Shown piece by piece: positions 1 through 5,042 of a DNA stretch of 7,050 bases (its first letter is position 1; every line of letters starts with the position of its first letter). The stretch is from Treponema sp. Lineage in GTDB: Bacteria > Spirochaetota > Spirochaetia > Treponematales > Breznakiellaceae. The notes under the pieces are model-generated. The model was given only the letters and a program-made list of their open reading frames with translations, was not told the origin of the DNA and ran no database searches. Position numbers and translations under genes: made by a program. Location of the stretch: the NCBI GenBank assembly GCA_031258265.1, contig JAIRNB010000027.1:1-7050 (forward strand). Direction: 5' to 3'.

Positions 1-1359
1 TACCGCATTTCTATTATCAAGTGGCCCATCATCTACAAGGGGGCGGACCCGGACCGGGTATCCTTTGTGCCCCTGCAATGGGACGGGCCTTTAACCCTGC
101 GGGAAATTCTTAAACAGCACCCCAAGGGCCGGGAATACGGTTTTATCCAGGAACATGAACCGGTCCACCCCCTTCTTACCGATGCCGCCGGGGCGGTCCT
201 CTCCTATCCGCCGATAATCAATTCCGCGGATTTGGGGGCGGTCCAGGTGGGGGACACGGACCTCTTTATCGAGCTTACCGGCACGGACCAGCCTTCGGTG
301 GTCCTCTCCGCCTCTATTATGGCCTGCGATCTTGCCGATCAGGGTTATACCATTGAGCCGGTGGAAATTGAGTACGCCTTTGATACCCCCTTTGGCCGGA
401 ACATGGTGTGTCCTTACTACTTCCAGGAGCCGGTGTTCTGTTCCCTTGGCCGGGTGGAAAAATTTCTGGGGGAAAAGCTTGGGACTGATGAATGTAGGGC
501 GGCCCTGGGACGGATGGGGGTAAGGGCGGAAGCTGCCCGGGACCTGGAACGGGGCGCCCCGGCGGGGGCTGTTCCTGAAGATGGGGTCCGGGCCTGGCCC
601 CCGGAGTACCGGAACGATTTCCTCCATGCCGCGGATGTGATGGAGGATGTGATGATTGGCCGGGGTCTTAACAGCTTTAAACCCCAGCGGCCCAGGGATT
701 TTACCATGGGCCGCCTTACCCCTGTCACGTCTTTTAGCCGCCGGGTAAAAGAAATAATGATCGGCATGGGGTACCAGGAGATGATCTACAATTACCTGGG
801 TTCCCGCAAAGATTTGATAGAAAACATGCTGGGGGATGGCAGCCGGGTTCTTAGAATTGCCAATCCCATGACGGAAAATTACGAATATGTCAGGGACACC
901 GTGCTGGCTTCCCTTCTGGCAAGTGAATCCGCTTCCGGCCATGCCGCCTATCCCCACCGGATCTTTGAGATTGGGAAGGTAGCCTTCAGGGATACATCCG
1001 GCCAGGCCGCCGTATCCTGCGAGGCTGCCGCCCCGTCCGGCGCCGCGGATACTGTGGAAGGCACGGGAAACAGTACGGGTATTAAAACCCGGCAGTACCT
1101 GGGCTTTGTTCATGCCGGCGGGGAGGCGAATTTTAACACGGCGGCGGGGCAGCTTCAGACTTTGTTTTACTATCTTTCCCGGGAATACACGGTGGAGGAA
1201 AGCGGAGACAGCCGTTTTATCCCCGGCCGGGCGGCGGCTATTCTGTACGGCGGTGTTCCCGCCGGAGTCTTCGGGGAAATTCATCCCCAGGTCCTGGAAA
1301 ACTGGGGTCTTACCGTACCCTGTACCGCCGTGGAGATCGATGTCGAAGCCCTGCTTTAA
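1..1359 (+). CDS. pheT: Phenylalanine-tRNA ligase beta subunit, archaeal/spirochaete type (5' end missing)
   Basis: This is the beta chain of the cytoplasmic alpha2-beta2 enzyme that charges tRNA-Phe. The frame is open from base 1, so the gene enters from the left; 452 residues are visible. The GTG at 67 is an internal codon, not a start. In window residue numbering, a B3/4 editing-domain segment with LSYPPIINS and FIELTGTD lies at about 45-95. A B5 domain follows at about 145-225, including PPEYRNDFLHAADVMEDVM. The core fold runs from about 240 to the end, with IANPMTENYEYVRDTVLASLL and the closing FGEIHPQVLENWGL. The protein ends at the core and lacks the C-terminal anticodon-binding domain of the usual bacterial PheT. 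This is the shorter archaeal-like form used by spirochaetes, normally about 550-600 residues, so roughly 100-150 are off-window. An Ala/Gly-rich linker around 340-365 looks like a lineage-specific loop. Confidence 0.95.
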   Translation, partial: YRISIIKWPIIYKGADPDRVSFVPLQWDGPLTLREILKQHPKGREYGFIQEHEPVHPLLTDAAGAVLSYPPIINSADLGAVQVGDTDLFIELTGTDQPSVVLSASIMACDLADQGYTIEPVEIEYAFDTPFGRNMVCPYYFQEPVFCSLGRVEKFLGEKLGTDECRAALGRMGVRAEAARDLERGAPAGAVPEDGVRAWPPEYRNDFLHAADVMEDVMIGRGLNSFKPQRPRDFTMGRLTPVTSFSRRVKEIMIGMGYQEMIYNYLGSRKDLIENMLGDGSRVLRIANPMTENYEYVRDTVLASLLASESASGHAAYPHRIFEIGKVAFRDTSGQAAVSCEAAAPSGAADTVEGTGNSTGIKTRQYLGFVHAGGEANFNTAAGQLQTLFYYLSREYTVEESGDSRFIPGRAAAILYGGVPAGVFGEIHPQVLENWGLTVPCTAVEIDVEALL

Positions 1360-1378
1360 GCCGGGGGTTTGTTTTACT

Positions 1379-1765
1379 ATGGATGACGAGACGCTGATAA
1401 AGGAACTGGAGGAAAAGCTCCTGCTCCAAAAGATTCGGAGCAGCCGGGAAGAACTGGAAAAACTTATTTCCCTGGACTTTATTGAATATGGTTCTTCCGG
1501 GAAGGTATACAATTACCTGGGGACCATTGCGTATCTATTAACCAACTCTATCGATACCTTTAGTTATACTTTTGTTAATTTCAAAACCCGCCGGCTTTCC
1601 GATGACGTAATCCTGGCCCTCTATATCCTGGAAATCGAAAAGAACCATAAAATTAATATTACTAACCGCAGTTCCCTTTGGCGGCGGGAAGGGGATTTCG
1701 ATGAGGATGAGGGGGATTCTGTCTGGCGGATCATCTTTCACCAGGGCACCAGGGTTACTAAGTAG
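1379..1765 (+). CDS. DUF4440 / NTF2-like small protein
   Basis: A 128-residue protein of the NTF2/SnoaL-like superfamily, DUF4440 group. The family pattern is clear: an N-terminal helix followed by RSSREELEKLISLDFIEYGS (20-39) and GKVYN (41-45), then a closing pair of strands with SSLWRRE (98-104) and DSVWRIIFHQGT (113-124). The length is normal for the family. Members are cone-shaped alpha+beta proteins whose pocket binds or acts on small molecules, but the substrate here is unknown. The start chosen is the ATG 19 bp after the pheT stop, because homology begins there; the frame is open further upstream, but only inside pheT. A GGGGG at 1363-1367 is a poor Shine-Dalgarno, so translational coupling to pheT is plausible. 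Bases 1500-1680 are noticeably more A+T-rich than the neighbouring genes, which may reflect a different history. Confidence 0.85.
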   Translation: MDDETLIKELEEKLLLQKIRSSREELEKLISLDFIEYGSSGKVYNYLGTIAYLLTNSIDTFSYTFVNFKTRRLSDDVILALYILEIEKNHKINITNRSSLWRREGDFDEDEGDSVWRIIFHQGTRVTK

Positions 1766-1815
1766 TGTCCGCGAAGCCTGCCGCTTTATGGGCCGCTCCC
1801 GGCCGGGCCTCCGCC

Positions 1816-1820
1816 GGGGA
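1816..1820 (+). promoter_or_regulatory. Ribosome binding site of the UDG-like gene
   Basis: GGGGA lies 6 nt before the ATG at 1827. It decides the start over another ATG at 1820, which is in a different frame. The 61-bp gap in front (1766-1826) is GC-rich and contains the palindrome CCCGGCCGGG at 1798-1807. No promoter is evident in it. Confidence 0.5.
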
Positions 1821-1826
1821 TGAACC

Positions 1827-2573
1827 ATGACTAAAACCGCCTGGGCCGCGTTTAGCGCCGCCCGTGAACGCTACCGCGGGGGGCTGGAACAGTTTAGCCG
1901 GGTCTTTTGCGGCCTAAAAGCCCTGCAGCAGGAACTGGTAGACCGGCGCTCCGGTCCCGCCTATACGGTGCGGGCTTCCCTGGTTTACAACCAGGCCCTG
2001 GATGATCTGGGCCCCGCCGCTGAGATCCGCCTTATCCTGGTGGGCGACAACCCCGGCCGCCGTGAACAGGAAACCGGGCGTTACCTGGTGGGGCCTTCAG
2101 GGAAAATCGCCGAAGGTTTTTTCCGGGCCGCGGCGGAACTGGGAATCGATTTTCGTAAAAATGTCCTTATCCTGAACAAGACCCCCATCCATACCCCCCG
2201 GACCGCGGAATTAAAGGAACTTTGCCGCCGGGGCGGACCGGAACTGGCTGGCCGCGCCGCGGAGACCCAGCGTTTTATGGCCTCCCTGCTCCTGGAATTC
2301 CAGCGGGCCTTTTCTGCTTCCGGTCCCCTGCCGGTGTGGATCACCGGATACTCGGAAATGAAAGAGGGAGGTATCTTCGGGGCTTATACCGAAGCCCTGG
2401 GGAAACTCTACGCCGCGGAACCCTCCCTGGGGGAACAGGTTTTTTTGTACCGCCACTTTTCCATGAACCAGTTCAGCACCGATCTCCGCCGGCAGACCAT
2501 GGAAGGGGAGGGTGTCCAGGCCGCCCTGGACCGGATTGGCCGTTCCTACCGGCGGCGAATCCTGGGCTGGTAG
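1827..2573 (+). CDS. Uracil-DNA-glycosylase-superfamily protein (divergent)
   Basis: A 248-residue soluble protein with the motif order of the uracil-DNA glycosylase superfamily. GDNPG (73-77) is followed by a YLVGPSGK loop (86-93), matching the GxxPGxxE...G.PFVG.aG pattern. A hydrophobic strand then leads into N117 (LILNKTPIHT), comparable to the ITNvvKc strand. A later strand-turn VWITGYSE (170-177) follows, and HFSMNQF (210-216) stands where the HPS substrate loop is expected. Known members remove uracil or other damaged bases from DNA. This one departs from the classical families in both loops (Asp-Asn in GDNPG, HFS in place of HPS), so catalysis and substrate are uncertain. An N-terminal extension of about 65 residues is helical and charged. 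It sits in line with pheT and the methyltransferase, possibly one transcript. An alternative is a non-enzymatic member of the fold. Confidence 0.65.
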   Translation: MTKTAWAAFSAARERYRGGLEQFSRVFCGLKALQQELVDRRSGPAYTVRASLVYNQALDDLGPAAEIRLILVGDNPGRREQETGRYLVGPSGKIAEGFFRAAAELGIDFRKNVLILNKTPIHTPRTAELKELCRRGGPELAGRAAETQRFMASLLLEFQRAFSASGPLPVWITGYSEMKEGGIFGAYTEALGKLYAAEPSLGEQVFLYRHFSMNQFSTDLRRQTMEGEGVQAALDRIGRSYRRRILGW

Positions 2574-2633
2574 ACACCCTGCCGGCTCTCCCGCTGGCGG
2601 CCATGTTTTTCTCCATGCTATGCTGTTACCCCT

Positions 2634-3422
2634 ATGGATAGGGAGTTTTACACCGACATCAATTCGCGGACCATCGACGGCTGGGTCAAGGACGGCTGGG
2701 AATGGGGAATCCCCGTCTCCGCCGAGACCTTCCAAAGGGCAAAGGAGGGGGACTGGGAGATATTTCTTACCCCCACAAAGCCCGTCCCCAGGGACTGGTT
2801 TCCCCCGCTTAGGGGCCGCAGGGTCTTGGGACTGGCCGCCGGCGGCGGTCAGCAGATGCCCCTCCTCGCCGCCCAGGGGGCCATCTGCGTGGTTCTGGAC
2901 TATTCCGACCGCCAGTTGGAAAACGATCGGTTTGTGGCGGACCGGGAGGGCTACACAATCGAGACCGTCAAGGCCGATATGACCAAACGGCTTCCCTTTG
3001 ATGACGGAAGCTTTGACATGATCCTCCACCCCGTGTCCAACTGTTATGTGGAGGATGTGTACCATGTTTGGAACGAAGCCTGCCGGGTTCTAAAACCCCA
3101 GGGCCTCCTTATCGCCGGAATGGACAATGGATTCCGCTATATGTTCGATGATGAGACGCGGCAGCCCCTCACCGTGGTAAACAAACTGCCCTACAACCCC
3201 CTTACAAACCCCGTCCTCTACAACCGGGACCTCCAGGAAAACGGGGGAATTCAGTTTAGCCACACCGTGGAAGAGCAGGTTGGGGGCCAAATCCGGGCGG
3301 GCTTCATCCTTACCGGCCTCTACGAAGACCGGGACCGGGAAGGCCAGGGCCTGCTTCGGGACTACATGCCCCAATACCTCGTAACCCTGGCATACAAGCC
3401 GCGGAGCGGTCTATGGGATTGA
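2634..3422 (+). CDS. Class I SAM-dependent methyltransferase
   Basis: A 262-residue Rossmann-fold methyltransferase. Motif I is VLGLAAGGGQQ (64-74), the glycine-rich S-adenosylmethionine loop. LDYS (88-91) ends strand 2 and should contact the ribose. ADMTKRLPF (114-122) and FDMILHP (127-133) are the next binding strands. ACRVLKPQGLLIAGMD (149-164) is the conserved segment after strand 5. The N-terminal part (FYTDINSRTIDGWVKDGWEW) and the C-terminal lid after 165 probably recognise the substrate. Nothing here identifies whether that is a small molecule, RNA or protein. The ATG at 2634 has no good Shine-Dalgarno and follows a 60-bp gap after the UDG-like gene. The 3' end overlaps rnhA by 10 bp, so the two are almost certainly cotranscribed. 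Confidence 0.85.
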   Translation: MDREFYTDINSRTIDGWVKDGWEWGIPVSAETFQRAKEGDWEIFLTPTKPVPRDWFPPLRGRRVLGLAAGGGQQMPLLAAQGAICVVLDYSDRQLENDRFVADREGYTIETVKADMTKRLPFDDGSFDMILHPVSNCYVEDVYHVWNEACRVLKPQGLLIAGMDNGFRYMFDDETRQPLTVVNKLPYNPLTNPVLYNRDLQENGGIQFSHTVEEQVGGQIRAGFILTGLYEDRDREGQGLLRDYMPQYLVTLAYKPRSGLWD

Positions 3423-3961
3423 TCGTTTACACCGACGGGGGCTGTTCAGGGAATCCAGGCCCGGGTGGCTGGGCCTATGTAATTTTGGTGGAGGAGAGGG
3501 GGGGGGGAAGCCTCCCCCCTGGGGCGCGTCAGGATGCCGCGCCCCACCCCCCTCTCCTAGGGGCTTCCGCCCCTAAAACCCCGCATCCGCCCCAGGGCCC
3601 CGTCATCCTGGCCGAAAAATGGGGGGCCGCGCCGGCAACCACCAACAACCGCATGGAACTCATGGCTGTCATCTCCGCCCTGGAAACCCTGCCCTCCCTG
3701 GGGGCCCAGGGCCGGATCACCGTCTACACCGATTCCCAGTACGTCCAGAAGGGCATTACCCAGTGGATACACACATGGAAGCGGAATAACTGGCGTACCG
3801 GCGGCAAGACCCCGGTAAAGAATCAGGACCTCTGGCAGCGCCTGGATGCCCTGGCGGGCCGTTATCAGCTTATCTGGGGGTGGATTCGGGGACACGCGGG
3901 GAATGAAATGAACGAGCGTTGCGACCGCATGACCCAGGAGGCTATCCGGTCTCTGCGTTAG
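3413..3961 (+). CDS. rnhA: Ribonuclease HI with an in-frame repeat-derived insertion
   Basis: RNase HI cleaves the RNA strand of RNA-DNA hybrids (R-loops, Okazaki primers) in the cytoplasm. All catalytic positions are present: D8 in YTDGGCSGNPGPGGWA, E82 in NNRMEL, D107 in YTDSQYV, H161 in GHAGNEMNERCD and D171. The basic handle region (TWKRNNWRTGGKTPVKNQDLW) is intact and close to the E. coli enzyme. The protein is 182 residues, against about 155 for E. coli, although it stops soon after the last helix. The excess is a Pro/Ala/Gly-rich stretch at about residues 29-63, between the first two beta strands, which puts D8 and E82 74 residues apart instead of 38. The DNA under it is palindromic (separate entry). 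The site is a surface hairpin loop, so activity may survive. The start overlaps the methyltransferase gene and has GGAG at 3403-3406, 6 nt upstream. Confidence 0.93.
   Translation: MGLIVYTDGGCSGNPGPGGWAYVILVEERGGGSLPPGARQDAAPHPPLLGASAPKTPHPPQGPVILAEKWGAAPATTNNRMELMAVISALETLPSLGAQGRITVYTDSQYVQKGITQWIHTWKRNNWRTGGKTPVKNQDLWQRLDALAGRYQLIWGWIRGHAGNEMNERCDRMTQEAIRSLR
3493..3603. repeat. GC-rich palindromic element translated within rnhA
   Basis: A run of inverted repeats lies exactly under the extra residues of RNase HI. The outer arms GGAGAGGGGGG (3493-3503) and CCCCCCTCTCC (3547-3557) are perfect over 11 bp. Inside them GGGGCGCG (3521-3528) pairs with CGCGCCCC (3538-3545) around a 9-nt loop. Next to them TAGGGGC (3558-3564) pairs with GCCCCTA (3569-3575) around TTCC. 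The total length excess over E. coli RNase HI is a multiple of three with no stop, so it reads through. It resembles in kind the coding-region palindromic elements described in Rickettsia (RPE). The exact ends cannot be fixed without other copies. Confidence 0.75.
3498..3507 (+). repeat. Ten-G homopolymer inside rnhA
   Basis: An uninterrupted run of ten G spans codons 29-32 of rnhA. The catalytic E82, D107, H161 and D171 all lie downstream, so gain or loss of one G would remove the RNase H domain. Poly-G tracts of this length act as phase-variation switches in some treponemes, but that role is not shown here. Confidence 0.9.
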
Positions 3962-3966
3962 CCGCC

Positions 3967-3975
3967 TGTGGATAA
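3967..3975 (-). promoter_or_regulatory. Isolated DnaA-box match
   Basis: TGTGGATAA here is the exact reverse complement of the DnaA 9-mer TTATCCACA, 6 bp after the rnhA stop codon. No second box, AT-rich unwinding element, dnaA or dnaN is seen nearby, so this is not evidence for an origin. It could titrate DnaA or be a chance match. Confidence 0.3.
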
Positions 3976-4005
3976 CTAAATTTCTAACTATCCCCTGTAT
4001 GCACC

Positions 4006-4031
4006 GGCGTGACCGCCAGGCGTGACCACTA
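4006..4031. repeat. Two 13-bp tandem units in the zur upstream region
   Basis: GGCGTGACC recurs at 4006-4014 and 4019-4027, giving two units of 13 bp, with a weaker third (GCGTTGCCG) from 4032. The palindrome CCGCCGGCGG (4038-4047) follows. The block lies between the rnhA stop and the zur operator. It lacks a T-run, so it does not look like a standard terminator. Confidence 0.5.
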
Positions 4032-4050
4032 GCGTTGCCGCCGGCGGTAT

Positions 4051-4081
4051 CAATATGAAAACGGAATTCATTTTCATATTG
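4051..4081. promoter_or_regulatory. Fur/Zur-type operator in front of the regulator gene
   Basis: CAATATGAAAA (4051-4061) and TTTTCATATTG (4071-4081) form a perfect 11-bp inverted repeat around a 9-bp centre. The TGAAAA/TTTTCA halves recall actinobacterial Zur sites (TGAAAATGATTTTCA) but are 6 bp further apart. The 21-bp core 4056-4076 can be read as two 15-bp Fur-family sites offset by 6 bp, of which TGAAAACGGAATTCA is a recognisable 7-1-7. Its right arm covers the first three bases of the -35 box, so a bound dimer should block the promoter. The regulator made from it is the obvious binder (autoregulation). Confidence 0.7.
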
Positions 4082-4108
4082 ACAACTTTGTTTCAATCGG
4101 GTATGAAT
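4079..4108 (+). promoter_or_regulatory. Sigma-70-type promoter of the zur gene
   Basis: A consensus -35 TTGACA (4079-4084) is followed by 17 bp and then TATGAA (4102-4107, 4 of 6 matches to TATAAT). Transcription would begin near 4114-4116, which is at or just before the ATG at 4117. The mRNA would therefore have almost no leader. Consistent with this, no Shine-Dalgarno is present (only AGG at 4109-4111). The promoter overlaps the operator to its left. Confidence 0.65.
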
Positions 4109-4116
4109 AGGCCGCC

Positions 4117-4557
4117 ATGCGTAAACGTCCGGCAAACTACCATACCCGGCAGGGGGAGGATATTCTCGATTACATAAGATCCCTGGGGGACCGCCATGTA
4201 ACGGTAAGCAGCCTGGTCCGCCACTTTGCCGGCGGGAAGGGGAATATCGGGCAGACCACCATCTACCGGCACCTCGAAAGGCTGACGGCGGAGGGAATCA
4301 TCCGTAAATATCCGCTGGGAGACGGCAAAAGCGCCTGTTATCAGTATGTGGACAGCCAGGGGCCCTGCCGGGAACATTTTCACCTGCTCTGTGAACGTTG
4401 CGGCGCCCTTATCCACGCGGACTGCGATCTCCTGGAAGGAATACGGACCCACCTCCTGTTTGAGCATGACTTTCAGGTTGATATGCTTAAAACCGTCTTT
4501 TATGGAACCTGTGACGCCTGCCGCTCCGCCGGCCCTTCCCCGGAGAACCGTATATGA
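4117..4557 (+). CDS. zur: Fur-family transcriptional regulator, probably zinc-sensing (Zur)
   Basis: A 146-residue metalloregulator of normal Fur-family length. The N-terminal winged helix includes TRQGEDILDYIRSL (10-23) and the recognition helix GQTTIYRHLERLTAEGIIRK (45-64). The dimerisation/metal domain starts near 73. REHFHLLCERCG (85-96) supplies H87, H89 and C92-x2-C95. The second structural-zinc pair is C132-x2-C135 near the C-terminus. Extra cysteines C74 and C84 just before the His pair favour a zinc sensor over Fur or PerR, since Zur proteins commonly use a Cys at the sensing site. Context agrees: a zinc-binding protein gene lies two genes downstream, and a Fur-type palindrome sits on its own promoter. 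The stop codon shares ATGA with the next gene. Whether it is Zur or another Fur-family member is inferred, not shown. Confidence 0.85.
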   Translation: MRKRPANYHTRQGEDILDYIRSLGDRHVTVSSLVRHFAGGKGNIGQTTIYRHLERLTAEGIIRKYPLGDGKSACYQYVDSQGPCREHFHLLCERCGALIHADCDLLEGIRTHLLFEHDFQVDMLKTVFYGTCDACRSAGPSPENRI

Positions 4558-4847
4558 ATCGCGGCGCTTTGACGGGCTGTATCCTCTGCTGCTGCTTTGT
4601 TTCGGCGCTTCTGTTTTCCGGATTTGTCATTGCGGTCCATGGGGATCACGACTGCTGCGGGGAGGAATGTCCCCTGTGCCTTCTGGTTCAGGGGACGCTG
4701 AATTTTTCCCGCCAGCTTAGGCAGATTCCGGTCTTTTTCGTGTTTCCCCCAAACATTCTTTTTTTGATCCCCCTTAGCGCGGGGTTTTTCGCTTTTTATG
4801 CGGTCCCGGCAAGTTCGGTACGGCTCAAGGTAAAAATAAACAGATGA
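4554..4847 (+). CDS. Small membrane protein with a His/Asp/Cys-rich putative metal-binding loop
   Basis: A 97-residue protein of unknown function. Residues 7-28 are a hydrophobic segment rich in Cys (C9, C12, C13, C14). It is followed at once by HGDHDCCGEECPLC (29-42), which packs two His, two Asp, two Glu and four Cys, including a C39-P-L-C42 pair. A second membrane segment lies at about 58-85, then a short basic tail (RLKVKINR). The loop between the helices probably binds a thiophilic metal such as zinc. The start overlaps the regulator's stop by 4 bp (ATGA), with GGAG at 4542-4545, so it is translationally coupled to zur. I cannot assign a named family with certainty. It could be a zinc-delivery or zinc-buffering accessory of the uptake system, or a remote DUF2946-like heavy-metal protein. 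Confidence 0.75.
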   Translation: MNRGALTGCILCCCFVSALLFSGFVIAVHGDHDCCGEECPLCLLVQGTLNFSRQLRQIPVFFVFPPNILFLIPLSAGFFAFYAVPASSVRLKVKINR

Positions 4848-4888
4848 TCGGGCTAATGGACTTGTTCAAGAACCCGGTTGGTTCTTTG

Positions 4889-4942
4889 CCAAGCTTCACA
4901 TAGCAGCCAAGCGAGGCTTGGCTGCCAAGCCTCGCTTGGCTT
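4889..4942. repeat. Three 18-bp units forming a 17-bp perfect hairpin
   Basis: GCCAAGC occurs three times 18 bp apart, with CCAAGC at 4889, 4907 and 4925. The second and third units form a perfect 17-bp inverted repeat (4905-4921 with 4925-4941) around a CTG loop. Each arm is itself self-complementary (CCAAGC-GAG-GCTTGG and CCAAGC-CTC-GCTTGG), so two small hairpins can compete with the large one. It lies about 57 bp after the membrane-protein stop. With no T-run it is not a standard terminator, but it could attenuate transcription or protect the 3' end of the zur transcript. Confidence 0.8.
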
Positions 4943-4991
4943 ACAAGTCTTCCAAAATTGGAAACACTTCAAACTGATTGTTCGGTTGGAA

Positions 4992-5013
4992 GGGGCGGCG
5001 GTTCCGCCGCCCC
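4992..5013. repeat. GC hairpin upstream of znuA
   Basis: GGGGCGGCGG (4992-5001) and CCGCCGCCCC (5004-5013) form a perfect 10-bp stem around TT, the innermost bases reading G-TTCC-G. It shares the GGGGC...TTCC...GCCCC layout with the hairpin at 3558-3575 in rnhA. There is no following T-run. It sits 15 nt before the znuA Shine-Dalgarno, AGGAG at 5029-5033. It may be a dispersed repeat or a leader hairpin. Confidence 0.7.
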
Positions 5014-5042
5014 GTATCCTGTCAAAATAGGAGTTAAACAGT

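Noticed and set aside
67..69. GTG as start of pheT
   Set aside because: The frame is open to base 1 and the upstream codons (RISIIKWPIIYKGADPDRV) read as PheT, so the gene is truncated by the window.
1106..1378. Upstream extension of the DUF4440 gene
   Set aside because: This part lies out of frame inside pheT; family similarity begins at the ATG at 1379.
91..1512. 473-residue open frame on the minus strand opposite pheT
   Set aside because: It is the antisense of a well-conserved pheT frame. The translation has no recognisable domain and runs across the pheT/DUF4440 junction, a product of high G+C codon use.
2211..3065. 284-residue minus-strand frame opposite the UDG-like and methyltransferase genes
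   Set aside because: It spans two convincing genes and their gap, with no motif of its own.
3962..4050. Replication origin because of the DnaA-box match and tandem repeats
   Set aside because: Only one box, no AT-rich element and no replication-initiation gene nearby.
4889..5013. CRISPR array or riboswitch between the membrane protein and znuA
   Set aside because: Only three 18-bp units without spacers, so not CRISPR. No conserved riboswitch core was recognised.
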